This document shows, in pieces, positions 11,177 through 24,184 of a stretch of DNA of 64,000 bases. This DNA is from Gossypium raimondii. Taxonomy: Eukaryota; Streptophyta; Magnoliopsida; Malvales; Malvaceae. The notes beneath the pieces were generated by a model, which was not told the DNA's origin, searched no databases, and worked only from the letters and a program-made list of their open reading frames with translations. The translations under genes and the position numbers were made by a program. Within the stretch, counting starts at the first letter, position 1, and each line of letters opens with the position of its first letter. The stretch is from assembly GCF_025698545.1 (NCBI RefSeq), contig NC_068569.1, positions 17,298,001-17,362,000 on the forward strand, written 5' to 3'.

Positions 11177-12421
11177 TAGGGGTGAGTATTCGATCGAATC
11201 GAATCGAAAATTTTCGAGTTAATTAAATTTTCGAATCTCATTTTATCATCCTAACTTTATTTGAAGTTTTCTCGAATCGAGTTGAGTAAGATGAAATTCG
11301 AATCGAATCGAATCGAATCGAATATATTTGTTCGAGTTTCGAGTTAAATTTTAAAAAATAATTTTGGGTCTTTGTAACCATTGTCACCTATCGTAATAAA
11401 ATTTGTTCACATTAATCAAATTTTTTATTAACTTTCATCACATCATAATTTCTTTATTAAATTTTTATATATTGGTTAGCTTCTTTGTTTGTTTAGTTGT
11501 TTCAATTCTCTTCAGATTCTTGTCACTATGTATTTTGGAATTAAAAATATATTATATGTAAAATATGATTTTTAATAAAAGTTATTTTAAAAATAAAATG
11601 TGAAATTGATACCAATATAAAATTTTAACACGAATATTTTATGGCATAATTAATAATTCAATTTTAATATAAATATTCAATATGACTAAACAATTCAATA
11701 ATATAAATAATATAAAATGTGAAATTTAATTTAATAATATAAATAGTAGATATAAATAAAATTATTACTATTTATGTTTAGTGATTTTTTTTGGATAATT
11801 TTGATTTCTTATTTGAGAGTAAAGGGTGAGAAGTAAAAGTTTAGGGGGAAAATAAAAAGTTTTGGGGAATAAAAGTTTGAGAGAAAGTAAACAGGGGGAG
11901 TAAAATTTTGGAGGGAAAATATTAAAAAAAATTAGAGGGGGGAGGGTTTGGGGTAGATGAGAGGTGGGATGGGAAGGGAATAAAAGTTTTAGGGAAAAAG
12001 TGAGAGGAAGTAAAAATTTTGGGGGAAAATAAAAGGTTTTGAGGATTTTTTGGAGTAAAATTTTGAGAAAAAGAAAATGGAAGAGTAAAATTTTGGTGGG
12101 AAATGGATTTTGGGTAGATTGGGGGGTTGGGAGGGGAGAGGAGTAAAAGTTTTGGGGGGAAAGTGGGAAGGAGTAAAAGTTTTGAGGGAAAAGTAAAAAG
12201 GTTTGGGAGTTTGGGGTAAAAATATAAAATATTATAGTTTAATATTCGAATTATTCGAATTATTCAAATTCGAAAACTCAACTCGATTCAAACTCGAAAT
12301 TTGCAAAAAAAATTTGAGTTGATTCAAATAACTTGATTAACTCGAATAACTCGATTCGTTTAACTCGAAATTCGAATTTTTTTTTATTTTTTCGAGTTGA
12401 ATCGAGTTTTGCTCACCCCTA
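11177..12421. mobile_element. Non-autonomous hAT-like element, 1245 bp, TSD gtttcgt(g/a)
   Basis: The ends are TAGGGGTGAG at 11177 and CTCACCCCTA at 12421, in inverted orientation, with subterminal inverted repeats rich in TCGAATCGA / TCGAGTT. Flanking 8-mers are gtttcgtg and gtttcgta, a target duplication with one mismatch. TAG...CTA ends and an 8-base duplication fit the hAT superfamily. No transposase is encoded. A second copy, with the same internal layout, is at 25150-28718. Confidence 0.85.
11811..12240 (+). repeat. About 430-base stretch with almost no cytosine on the plus strand
   Basis: Inside the hAT-like element the plus strand is built from degenerate units such as AGTAAAAGTTTTGGGGGGAA. 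I see one C (near 11892) in roughly 430 bases. G runs of 3-6 are frequent. The same region in the copy at 25150-28718 is also nearly free of C. Confidence 0.85.
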
Positions 12422-12876
12422 GTTTCGTAGATCCCCAACACAATCTGAGACTATGGAAGGAGTGACAACTTTTCTGCCTTCTATTTTTTTTTTAAATTGT
12501 CTACTATCTAATACTTATATCTATTTTTCATTAAACTTACAATAAATCAAATTCAACTTTCGTACGAGAGATTTTGTTAGCATTCTTTCTTTTATCTGAA
12601 ATATCTTAATCCAATATTTTATTTAAAAATTATTATAATTCAATTTTCATTTTGAGTATGAAACAGTTTTAAAATCGGTAATTAAACTCGTACAATAATT
12701 TTATATTATCCTTTATCCAATAAAACAGATTTTATAACTTAAGTTCATCATTTAATTTTTCAGTATTTATTTTTTCAGACACTTATTTTTAACATTTAAT
12801 TTTTTACTTATTCAATCTTAAACTAAATTTATGATCATTTAAGAAAACCAATTATTATTCTTTACAATGTGAGTAT
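12422..12876. other. AT-rich spacer
   Basis: Sequence between the hAT-like element and the copia-type LTR. It shows no reading frame or repeat structure that I can support. Confidence 0.35.
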
Positions 12877-13541
12877 TGTTAGCAAAAATGACGTTGCTAA
12901 GAGCAAAAACAACACAATCAAATTGATGTCTAACTTGGTGGGCACTTCTCTAGGCACTAAATAATAAAATAGTAAACACATAAGACACAATAAGATAATT
13001 GCACAATTCAATTTCTATGTGTCTGCAAAGTCTAACTCAGTGAAAATTTTACACTCTCTTCAACAATTACAAAGTGAACCTACTCAATCATACATACTGT
13101 AATCGTTTTTCTCACTCTTGCAATTCAAAGATACAATGCTTTCACCACTATAATCACCTCTTGTGATCATGATAAGTAAAACCACAACAATGGTTTTACT
13201 ATAAAAATAGCACTCTTACAAAAGTATTCTCTCAAGGACATATTAAGTGCCTAACATTCAATATTTTTCCCTAGGAAAGCTTCTCGAATATATAGACATT
13301 AATTTTGAGACTTGCTTATAATAGAAGATCTAATACAATCCCCATATTTTATTTAGGCTATAAATTTTAGAATATAAAGAACTTCTATTTCTTCATAATA
13401 ATTCGTCTTAGAATTCTACATGAATTCTTCATATCTTAAAACTTCTATTTGCATAAAGCCTACGGGAGAGGAGCATAGAATATAGGTAGAGAAGTGGGCA
13501 CTCCCTCTGGCACCAAATTTTCAATTTCATATTTTTCAACA
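12877..13541 (-). mobile_element. Copia-type LTR, minus strand, 665 bp
   Basis: On the minus strand the LTR begins TGTTGAAAAATATG, directly preceded by a purine tract with GGGAGAT (13542-13555) that fits a polypurine tract. It ends TTTTTGCTAACA at 12877. The layout '...TTGCCAAAATGGGAGAT | TGTTG' is typical of Sirevirus-like copia elements. It would be the 3' LTR of the element whose relic lies at 13542-14576. Confidence 0.6.
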
Positions 13542-14576
13542 ATCTCCCATTTTGGCAATTTGTTGAACAAAACAAATAAGGCAAGAAACATAATTCATCT
13601 ATCAACATAGGGTCCCTTTCATCACATACTCATTAACAATAATTAAAAAATCAATTATGAATTCTAGGATAAGTTTGCATCAATAACTAACCAACAATAA
13701 TTATAATTAAGCAAGTTAATAAAACAACCATTAAAGAAACTAAAATCTATATCATAACGAAAAGAAATCCAAGTTCATCTCTAGCAGCGACAAAATAAAG
13801 TAGTAGCAAAATCAAATTACAGTTGTCCAAAATTTGTAAACAAAACAAAAGCTCATAAAAAAATCCAGTTTAGACAATCTTCCCCTCAAAATGAGCTTCC
13901 AACAAAACAAAAAAGCAGCAACATTTTCACTCCCCTTGTCTCATCTCTCCCCTTTTTCGTTCTACGCAATTGCCAAATTAGGCAACACCGGCCATAGCTT
14001 GAATATTTGCTATCAAGACCTTCTGTTTATTAATAAGCTTCTTAACGGCCTTTGTTTTTTCCTTGAGTTTATCATAATGCTTTTGAAGAAAATCAATAGA
14101 GGCTTGGAGATCTGCAACATTCCTAGCCTTCATACCTTTCAAGACAGGAATGGTGCTTGCAGGAATGGGCACTTCCTAACTTCCTTCTTCCTCCCCAACA
14201 TATTTATCTTCTGAAGCTTGAACTCTTCCAGTCTCGTTCAACACATGTTCCTTCTAGCCACTTATGAGAAAATTTCAATTTAGGCACAGTTTTTTCATAA
14301 GTTTGTTTTAGCGTCATAAGTTTATTTTAGTCTAACAAGATTTGAGTCTTGTGAGAAAGGATTTTGAAGATGAGAGATGGAAAAGGCAGTAAAAACTTCT
14401 CATAGTAGACACTGTCAAATTTAGTAATTTCATAAAAAATCAATTGGCCTAAATCAAATTCAACCATTTCTACCACTTTTTTGAGAAGAACAACCACTCT
14501 TTTTGTAATAGAGTCTCTTTGGCTATTAGGGAGCCAATTCCTAATTGCAATAGTATCAAAAGTAGCATACATAGGA
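13542..14576 (-). pseudogene. Envelope-like relic of a copia (Sirevirus-like) element
   Basis: Two minus-strand open stretches, 13978-14172 and 14327-14572, look like the envelope-like protein found 3' of pol in some plant copia elements. The upstream piece contains the motif 'FDLGQLIFYEI' followed by a Phe/Pro/Ser-rich 'PFPSLIFKIL' block. The downstream piece is a Lys-rich coiled-coil-like segment. Stops and frame changes separate them, so no intact protein is possible. Recognition rests on motif memory. The relic stops near 14577, where a plus-strand gypsy gag relic begins. Confidence 0.45.
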
Positions 14577-14579
14577 TCG

Positions 14580-15061
14580 AGTGAAGCCTTGGATGAGAAT
14601 GAGGCATTTTTATCCTTTATGGATGGGTTGAAGCCTTAGACGAAGCAAGAGTTGCAACGTTTAGGAGTCAAATAACTTACCAAAGCACGACCGTAGCAAA
14701 GTCCTTAATTGAGCTTGTTTCAAGGAAATGCAAGTTCGAGTCCTCCAAGCCTGAAGAGAAAGGCAATGGTGGGGAAGATGAAGAAGGACAAATTAAAAAT
14801 AACAATGGTGGAAGTGGCGGTAACGAGAAACCACATAATGAGAAGTGAGAGCCCAATAACAAATCAAAGGAGTTAGTGAAGTGTTTCTTATATAGTGGTC
14901 CGCATAAGGTGCATGATTTCCAACAATAACATATGTTGTTAACGATCAGTAAGAAGATGAAGCAAATCCTGATGAGGAAAATGTATTAAAGCATGGGTTA
15001 ATGATACTCAATTTTGCTAAAGTGAAGAAGGATCACAATCTAAAAAGGTTGATGTTTGTGG
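14580..15061 (+). pseudogene. Gypsy gag relic with degraded zinc knuckle
   Basis: Plus-strand translation with several stops recovers gag-like text: 'ENEAFLSFMDGLKP', 'TKQELQRLGVK', a Gly/Asn-rich linker, then 'CFLYSGPHKVHDF', a decayed CCHC zinc knuckle in which at least one Cys is lost. It ends with 'LMFVD' at 15061, exactly at the target duplication of the LTR inserted at 15062. The frame resumes at 24835, so both parts were once one gag-protease gene. Confidence 0.7.
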
Positions 15062-15245
15062 ATGTAACAGTCCGATTTTCAGTAGTGTCGGAAACAATGG
15101 TTCGAGACCACCAAATTTGACGTGTAAGCTCGTAAATTTTATTATTTAGTATTTACGAGTCAAATGTAATTCTAGAAAGATTTTTGAATTAGTCATTTGT
15201 GTTTTATAAGGATTTATTAGGTTAAGTGGTTTAAAAAACGAGGTA

Positions 15246-17787
15246 TGTAACACCCCCTAACCCCGAACCGTCGCCGAAACTGGGTTATGAGGTATTACCG
15301 AACATATCAGACAACTTACGAATAATTCATAAATAAGATAACATTCGTAATATAATTGAAAAAAAACAAGTCCTTGTAATGAACTTTCGAAGTCTAAAAC
15401 ATGTATTAAAAGTGAAATGGAACTTGTTCAAATACTCTGAATTTTTTTTTTATAAATTTCGACAGCATTTCTGCTTATTTTTACATAAAACCCCCTGCAA
15501 TTAAAACCATATCATTTCCAAACATAACCAATTCAACCAATTCATTTCACATTCTCATTTTCTATTCTAAATACCTTTTAATCAAACTCAATCAATTTAA
15601 TATCAATTTAAATTTATCAATGTACTAATTAAATTGAAATGGATAAACTTCTTTCATTATAATTCTTAGACTTATTATACTAACATTTTAACTATTTATA
15701 TTCAAAACATAATAACATTTATACACATCCTATGTACATGTCACATTACCAAAAGAAAATATACATCACCAAAATTTCTTTGAAGTCGGTTCGGTTTTGG
15801 ATGTTGGTTCAAGATTGACTTCTACAACTCACATGACGGAAACAATCATGTATTTGAGTATTTCATACTCAGTGGTATTACTATAAATTAAACTATTTAA
15901 TAATAAATTTTCAAACATCGACCATAAGCTTTATAAATCACTTAAACTAAATATACATATTTATATACCACTTCATAAATCTTAAATTCATATATATATT
16001 TCATACTAATTCAATTCATAATTTAACTCATACATTCTTTCTCGTACTTTTCAATAGTGTCAAATCAATCAATCTCATTTTCAAATTTTCATTTCAATTA
16101 TTTACCCTATTAACAAGGCTCGAACTCTGACAGATACGCGGATTCCACCCAAACACACCAGAATATCCAACCTAATCACACCCGGAATAATATAAATCCT
16201 CCATAACACATGAGTATATCATAACCTCCCAAACACACCAATAAGGCATTAAATGCCTCTTCGGATAAACCGAAGCATATAATAACAGAATCATCTTCTA
16301 GGCCGAACTACAAATCTCCTTATCACATCACAAATCCTATGGCATGCCATTTGTATCCAATCTAGTCCGATAAGTTAATAGGGTATTATTTTACTTTTCC
16401 AATTTCGAATTCATTTCCACAACAATTTCAAATATTCAAACAATTCAAAACATCTATTAGTTCAATTCACATATAATTCAATATTCACACATATTCTTAG
16501 TTAATTTCAAATGTTATTACCTACCTTACTTTAAATGTCCCATGATTACAATTTCAATATAGCATTTAGTAAATAGTTTAAGTTATAGTAATATAAACCC
16601 GAAATACGCGTTTACTCATCAACGATCTTTTCTTTTCCTTTGGACGCCGATGTCTCGTTTTCCTTGTTAGCTACGAAAATAATAATTATTTTCACTATAC
16701 AGCATTAAAAAATAATAATAATTAAATTTTATTCAATCCCTACTTATTCCCAATTTAATTCTAACTAAGCTTACTTACTTTTCTAACTTAATTCATACTT
16801 CTTTTCTACTTAATTTCTTGTCATATTTAACTCAACTATTCAATATTCATAATTAAACCCTAATTTAAGACTTTTTATAACTTAATCCCAACCATGTAAA
16901 ACTTATAACTTAGTTTACAATTCAATCTTTTTATCTATTCTAACTAGAAATTCTATCAACTAAACCCCTAATTTAACAACTTGTTCAAAATGAATCATGT
17001 TCAAAAACCTATGAACTTCCATAATCTCCACTTAATTTCAACAAAACTTTGTTTTAAAGCTTCTAAAACATCAAAATTAAGGAAAAGGGGCTAAATTTAG
17101 CTTACCAATTAAACTTGAAGCTTTAAAATCCCAATTTTTCCCTTTTCTTTTGTTTCCCTTTTTCTTCCCCTATTTCCGTCTCTTTCTCTGTTTCTTTTAT
17201 GTTCTTCTTTTATGTTCTTCTTTTGTTTCTTTGTCTTTTTGTTTTACTTACTTTACTTATTTCTTTTATTTTAACTAATAATATTAATAATAATATATTA
17301 TATAAAAAATCTTTTACTTATTATTTAAGCATATATTTATTTTTATTACAAGTGTACCTATATAATTATTACTATTACACTTGTCTTTAATCTTTACCAC
17401 ACATTTGTCATCTATTTAGTTTATTTAATATATAATAATATAATATAATATAATTAATATTATATAATATATTATATAATAAAATAATATATATAAAACA
17501 TAAAAATCTAAGATTTTTATCACTTATGCTGCCTCATTTCTTGTTAATGGCTTAATTGCCATTTTAATCCTTTTATTTTCTATTAATCTATAATTCAACT
17601 TTTACCCTAATTCAATTTAATCCTTTTCCTAATTTCTCTTAATTAAACTAAATTCACCCAATTAATACCTAATTAAGTACCAACTAAACTCATAATTATT
17701 TCAAATAATTTTTTTTATGACTCAGTTTACTAAGACGGAGGCCCGATAGTATACTTTTCCGATGCTTGTGAATTTTGGGTCATTACA
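15246..17787 (-). mobile_element. Nested solo LTR, minus strand, 2542 bp, TSD aggta
   Basis: The plus strand reads TGTAACACCCCC at 15246 and GGGTCATTACA at 17787, flanked by aggta (15241-15245 and 17788-17792). Orientation is minus, because the GGGGTGTTACA end is at the left when complemented. It contains short palindromes such as GGCAT-TAA-ATGCC and TTCGG-ATAAA-CCGAA near 16245-16280. No coding sequence. Confidence 0.9.
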
Positions 17788-18919
17788 AGGTATCGAGATT
17801 TCAAATTTTTAAACCAAGCCGTAAATATTTTTATAAATATTTACAGAGTGTCATTAAGGTAGTATTAAAGTTTCATTAGAAAATTTTAACGCTTTGATAG
17901 TTAATTAATTAAAAAGGACTAAATTGAAAAAGGTGTAAAACTTGCTAATTAAAGAAATAGTGACTTAATAGCCTAAATGGTAAATAAGGGAGGACTAAAA
18001 GGGAAAATAGACACACATGGGAAGGCTGAGGTGACATAAAATTAGCTAAAATGGGATTTAATAGTTTCTAGACATTTCAACTCAATATTTCACCCTAAAA
18101 ACACCATAAGAGAGAGCTTAAGAAGCTGGTTTCATATTTTTTATTCAAGTAAGTTCAAATCTTGCCATTTTCTTGAAATTTTTGTGTTTTTAAGACTTTT
18201 ACAAATAGGTTTAACTAGCTATTTCATTAGTTTTTTTATTTTATTGGAAATTTTGAAAGTTACCATTGATAAATCTTGGATGTTTTGATGAAATAACATG
18301 GATTTAAAGCCTTAATTTTATTGTCTAATGGTTTTATAAATTGATTTTGATAGATATTGATTTTAGGACTAAATTAAGAAAAGACTAAATATTAAGGTTT
18401 GATATTAAATTTTGTTTAAAAAGCCTGTATGATAGCCTAGAATATTTAGATAAATTGTCAATTGAGAAACATTAGTTCATTTGATAGACTAATTAATAAG
18501 GGACTAAATTGCAAAAGTTGTTAAAGTTGGGATAATTGTGTAATTTCAAAAATTGAGGGTATTAATTGTAAAGTGAATTGAAACTGAAATATATGATATT
18601 GAATGAATAATTTTATATTTTAGATAGCAGAATAGTCCCTGAACTACTACAAATCTTACAATTTAACCCAGGTAAGTTTGTATGGTTAAACTTTAATATT
18701 TATATTGAATTGGTGAATGATATTATGTATTTTGTATATTTTTGAAAAGTGGAATATTGTTAAATTATAAATTTGAAGTGAATATCTGGTTTAAATAGAA
18801 CGCGGGATTGAGTACAATTGTTGTGTGACGAAAGATAGCAAAGGAAGAATTGACGGCAAATTACCCAAGTAAACCGAGGTTCAGCATTTGTTGTGAACTT
18901 TCATGTTTACTTTTTGTTT

Positions 18920-19096
18920 AGCTCTCACAAGCTTCTGTTTAACTCATATAAGTTTCCATTCAAACCTAATGGGTTTTCGTTGAGCTCTTTTGAGCTTCTG
19001 TTTAACCCTTATGGTTTCCGTTCAGCTCTTATGAGCTTCCGTTCACTCTTATAGGTTTCTGTTTAGCACTTATGTGCTTCTATTCAGCCTTCGAGC
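18920..19096 (+). repeat. Short-hairpin array, homologous to 1471-1703
   Basis: Units repeat the alternating stems AGCTC/GAGCT, AACCC/GGGTT and AGCAC/GTGCT with 4-base loops. Some are intact (AGCTC-TTTT-GAGCT, AGCTC-TTAT-GAGCT, AGCAC-TTAT-GTGCT) and some have lost one arm. It is followed by the same 'tactcatatccgtaag' stretch as the array at 1471-1703, showing homologous position in the same LTR family. Confidence 0.8.
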
Positions 19097-21719
19097 TTCT
19101 GAAAACGATATACTCATATCCGTAAGCCGTTTTTCAATTTGGTAAGATTTGGTAATTGACTTATGTAATTGAAATTGGAAGATTTATTGTTATTATTGGT
19201 ATTAGTTCGAAACAAGCATATTCATCGATTGAAGTTGTGGTTGACAGGAAAATTACATTGAATGAATTTATTTAATTGATGTGTTATAGTAGGTTCGGTA
19301 AGATTTATGTTTAACCTATCGAACTTACTAAGCTTCATTAAGCTTACTTGTGTTGTTTAATGTTATTGTAGATTAACGTGAGGTTAGGAGATTGGATCAA
19401 CACATCAAGCCACACTATCCAACTTAATCCGGTAGATTTTGCAATGTATACTATGGTTTATATGGCATGTATAGGGTTGGAATAGTTTTGAATAAAGTTG
19501 GTTGTGTAAATATTATGAATTTGTAATACCCCAAAATTTACTACAGTAAGTGATGAATTAGGACCAAATTGAATAGGTGAAGAATTATGAGGGACTAAAT
19601 CGTAATTTTACCAAATTAAGTGATAACTCAAGGATGAAATTTTAAAATATCATAAAGGAAAAAATAGTCAATTAGAAAGAGAGAGAATTCTAGAAGGCAA
19701 TGATGATATTAGAGATATTTTAATATTTTATGATTATTTAATTAAATAAATATTATTTTATTAATATTTTAATGAGATATTATTATTATTTTATATTTAG
19801 TATATAAGCAAAGAAAGATGAAGAATTCTCTTCATCTTTCCATGCTAAAACGTGAGAAGAATAGAAAGAAAGGAAAATTTTCTTTTCTTTACAAATTGGT
19901 CATTTAGTATGAAATCTCACATTTTCTCTCAAATTTATTAGAAATTTTCATAACCACCCAAAAGAAGAAGTGAAGTAGAGACATTAGAGAGTTAAAATAT
20001 CATCTTGGAAGAGAAACTGGAAGTGAAAGTGGAGAAAATGGTAGAAAAGTGAGGAAACTAAAGAGATAAGGTAAGTACTTCAAGAAATTTACTTTATTTA
20101 ATTTTAACCAAGTATAGAGAATGCTTAATTAGTTGAATTAATTGAGGATGTGCTAATATTATGTATGAAAATTAAAATGGTATATTGAAGTAGTAGAAAA
20201 GAGAATAAATTGTAAAGTGTACAAAAGTTTGTGTGAAATAAAGTATTGTGTTAGGAAGTTTAAATTGTTTAAATGGAATGTTAAGTGTTAGTGCATTAGT
20301 TACAAAATCAAGTTAAAGATTGAAATCAATAGGACAAGGTAAGAACATCAAGATTTCAATATATTTTTGAGTTTGATATTATTGAAAAAGTATGAAATTG
20401 ATGTTAAAGTAGAGTTTTATTATATAAGGTTCTATGTTCTTGATATTTTAGTGAAGAGAAATAAGAGGAAGTGATGAGAAATATTGTATTTTACACTAAA
20501 ACAGTTTTGGATAGTAGCAGTAGTCGACTTTGAAAATTCACCAAAAATCGTAAAAATTGAATTATAGGTTGAATAAAATATGAAATTTAATTTTATTAAG
20601 TCTAGTTTTTCATAGAAGAAACGGTGTAAGTAATGGAATTGTAAATCGTGAGATATAATAAATTTTGTGAGATAATGTCAAAATGATTTTGGGTTCCCCT
20701 GTTCTGACTTTGGGAAATCATCAAAAATTGTAAAAAAATAATTAGGGGTTTAAATTTATATGTTTAAATTCTTGATGAGTTTATTTTCAATAGAAACAAA
20801 CGGAAACATCATCCAAACTTCGTACTAATAGATTATTAATTTTTAGTAAGCAAAGGTCAAAGCTATCAAACAGCAGAACTGGGATAAATTTGAGGATTTT
20901 ACTGTACTTATTGGCTAAACTATAAATTTTGAAAATTTTATGATAGAAATATATTTGAGTCTAGTTTCAAAAAATTAAGTGAATCTTAATTTAGAAATCT
21001 GTGGCTCGAGATATAAATAATTTATTAACTATGACTCAAGTGGATAGCTTTGATATGAATATAAGTAAATAGTAGAATTATAGATAATATTACATATAAG
21101 CATGATATATACATTAAGGATGTGGAATGGAGAGGAGGAGGAAAATTTATGAATATTTTGCTAGCATGGGTTTGCATTAAAATGATTAATTTGCATGATT
21201 TGGGCTTATGGACTAAATTGAATAAAAGTGAAATTTTAGAGGCAATTTTATAAAAATATTAAAATGACCAAATTGCATGAAATAAATTGTTTTATTATCT
21301 AAATTAATAAATTGAATGAATTATTAATTTAGATCAAGATCAGTGGAAAATCGAGGGAATAGAAAATTACCAAAATGCCCTATATTTTGGTATTTTTGCA
21401 ATTTAGCCTGGTAAGTTCGTATGAACATGAACTATATTCTGTATAATTTTGATTAAAGTGAATGTTATTTGGTGATGGATATTATATATATGTGTGTTTT
21501 ATTGTTAGTATTGAATTGAATGAGAAATATGTGTTAGTATTGAATTGAATTTTGATTAGTGAATGAAAAAGTGAATTTGATATTGAAAGTAAATTTTGAA
21601 ATGAAAGTGAGTTTGAATGGAGAATTGGAAACCCTATTAACTAGTCGGGCTGAGTCAAATATAGTTGGCATGCCATTGGATTGGAAGAGTTTAGGGATAC
21701 TTCGACCTTGAGTCAATGA

Positions 21720-21848
21720 GACACTGGGTGTCACTATTTTACTTCGGATAGATTCGATGAGATACTGGGTATCACTTTACTTCGGCTAGGCCGATGAGAC
21801 ACTGGGTGTCAACTTTGCTTCGAACTATCCGATGAGGCACTGGGTGCC
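21720..21848 (+). repeat. Four hairpins with a constant TGG loop and varying stems
   Basis: Hairpins are GACAC-TGG-GTGTC (21720-21732 and 21798-21810), GATAC-TGG-GTATC (21761-21773) and GGCAC-TGG-GTGCC (21836-21848). Stem changes are matched on both arms while the loop stays constant. Spacing is about 38-41 bases. Confidence 0.85.
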
Positions 21849-22150
21849 AATCTGGTGTGCTTGGTTGGATCTGTGTATCCGCCAAAGTCCGAGTCTATTA
21901 ATAGGGGTAATTAATTGAAAAGTTAAATCGAATGAAATGAATCAGTTAAGCCATTGAAAAGAAATGTGATTGTGAAATATAATTTGAAAATGTGAATTGA
22001 ATATGAAAATGTGAATAGAAAGCATGAACTAAATGTATCGAATTTAATACTCAATTTGGATTAAACGTGGGATTGAGTACAATCGTTCTATGGAAAATGA
22101 TGAATTGACGGATAAGACCATAACTGGGTTATGACACTACAAATGTAAGA

Positions 22151-22200
22151 CCATGGCAGGGCCATGGCAATGCATGTGTAAGACCATAGTTGGACTATGG
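22151..22200 (+). repeat. Two 7-bp-stem hairpins with compensated stems
   Basis: CCATGGC-AGG-GCCATGG (22151-22167) and CCATAGT-TGG-ACTATGG (22184-22200) lie in a repeated 'gtaagacc' context. The unit resembles that at 3697-3986 but with different, still fully paired, stems. Confidence 0.85.
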
Positions 22201-24184
22201 CACAAAAAGAACGATGTACTCATATCCGTAAGTCGTTCTTCGATTCAGTAAGAAATGGTAAGAGACTTATGTGATTGAATTGAAAATTTTATAGATTATT
22301 ATTGATATTGATCTGAAGGAAATGTGTTTATTGATTATATTGTATTTGACAAAGAAATTATGTATGTTGAGACAAGAAATAAACTCAAGTGTGACATGAT
22401 GAGAAAATAAGTTTATCACTATTGAATTTATATGTAAAATGTGCAAGTATGCTAACCAGTATTGTTGCTTGATGCTTAGGCAAGTGCCAAGCTATTGGTT
22501 GAATGGTAATATGTTTATTTATATAATGCATTGAATTGGTAAGTATTTAAGTGAAATTATGCTACTGCTCATGAAAAAGTGGTAAGGTTTAAATTATGCA
22601 ATTTTTATTAAATGACTTATCATGTGATCAATTCGAAAAAGGCTTTGGTTAAATGCATTAACTTGTGACCATGGTTGAATGATATGTTTATGATTTGTGT
22701 GTCATGCATATGGAATAAGCGTGGAAAGTAAATAAATGCAAATGAAAATAAAGAAATTCGGAAGAGTATAAAGTTGTTTAAAATCTTATATTGCTAGGAA
22801 TAATATGTATAAGTGATACTGTGGATTTATATACCTTGTGAGTTTATGAATATAACCACATGAGTATTGTGGTATCAATATTAAATTATTCTTGATATTT
22901 ATAAATTTCATATTTGAAATGAATGGACATGATTAAAGTTTATACGAGCTTACTAAGCATTTATTGCTTACGTACTTGTTTTTCTTTACTTTTCAAATTA
23001 TTGGAAGCTCGATTGGGTTGGAAGCTTGTCAGAGTTTTATCACACTATCTATTGGTTCTATCGGTAATTTTGGATGCTTTGATTCTGGTTATAACGACAT
23101 GTATAAGTTAATTTGGCCAACGCTGGCTCATTAATATTTTGATTTTGATTGGTTTCAAATATGAATGGTAGATGGAATAAAATGTCTGATAATTAATTAG
23201 TAAACTCCGGTAATGCTCCGTAACCCTATTTCGACGACGGATTCATGTTAGGATGTTACAAAATTATATTTTGTTTATATTTCTAATCAACTTATATATG
23301 TACGTGCAGTCTTATCTTACTTGATATATGTTTGGGTGTGAATAATTGATAAATAAGTTATAGGCATGTTGGTGAATGTGTTTGTAAAATATGGTTGATA
23401 TAAGTATTTCAAATATGTAAATTGATTAATGTGGTAGATTAGAGTGTTAAGATATATGTGATAATATGACATTTTTAGAACTTAGATTTGGTTGAATTAA
23501 AGGTCTTGTTATGGCCTAAAAGTATGAAATTTGAAGTGTTTAGGCTGGAAACAAGGATGGGTGAGAAATGTGGCCTTAAAATGGCCTAATTTCGTCCACA
23601 CGGGCAGAGACATGGCCTAGCACATGGACATGTGGTCTGGCCTTGTGTCCCCTGCATCTTTAAAATTGAGAAATAGAATGCCTGGGTTTTTGCACACGGC
23701 CTAGCACATGGGCGTGTGGCTTGGTCGTGTGATCCCTACACATTAGTTTCATAACACATAGCCTAATGCACAGGCGTGTGGCTTGGCCGTGTGATCCAAG
23801 TTAGAGAGTTATACGGGCATGGATATGGGCTGGGACACGACCGTGTGCCTCATATCAAATGCCCACACAACTTAAGACACGGACGTGTCTCTTGGCCGTG
23901 TGAGCCACATGGCTTGGCCACACAGGCGTGTGTCTCCTGCACTTAAGGAAAATTTTGAAATTTTAGGAAAAATTCTCTGAGTATCCGACTTAGTCTCGAT
24001 TCATTTCTAACGTGTATTTTGGGCATCGAGGGCTCATATAAGGGGCAATACGAGTGATTTATGATTGGTTTTTGATATGTATATTAAATGATATGAAATG
24101 TTCGTATTTGATTTGAAAAGTCTGGTAATGCTCCATAACCCTTTTTCGATGACGGATAAGGGTTAGGGGTGTTACAGTGGACAT

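Larger units (their letters stand above)
19522..23260 (+). mobile_element. Nested LTR, plus strand, 3739 bp, probable TSD (g/a)aatt
   Basis: It begins TGTAATACCCC and ends GGATGTTACA. Flanking 5-mers are gaatt and aaatt, one mismatch. The interrupted host sequence continues at 23261 as expected from the uninterrupted copy near 2100. Its first part is the reverse-complement relative of the solo LTR at 25847-28196. It contains two hairpin arrays (21720-21848 and 22151-22200). No retrotransposon protein motifs were seen. Confidence 0.8.
15062..24176 (+). mobile_element. Solo LTR (gypsy) expanded to 9.1 kb by two nested LTRs, TSD gtgga
   Basis: It starts TGTAACAGTCCG and ends GGGGTGTTACA, flanked by gtgga on both sides (15057-15061 and 24177-24181). 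Removing one gtgga and the insert restores the reading frame Leu-Met-Phe-Val-Asp-Ile-Asn-Ile-Ala-Gly of the host protease relic. Two later insertions (15246-17787 and 19522-23260) sit inside it, so the original LTR was about 2.8 kb. There is no internal retrotransposon region, so it is a solo LTR. Segments 18889-19521 and 23261-24176 are collinear with the LTR at 1439-5586. Confidence 0.88.
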
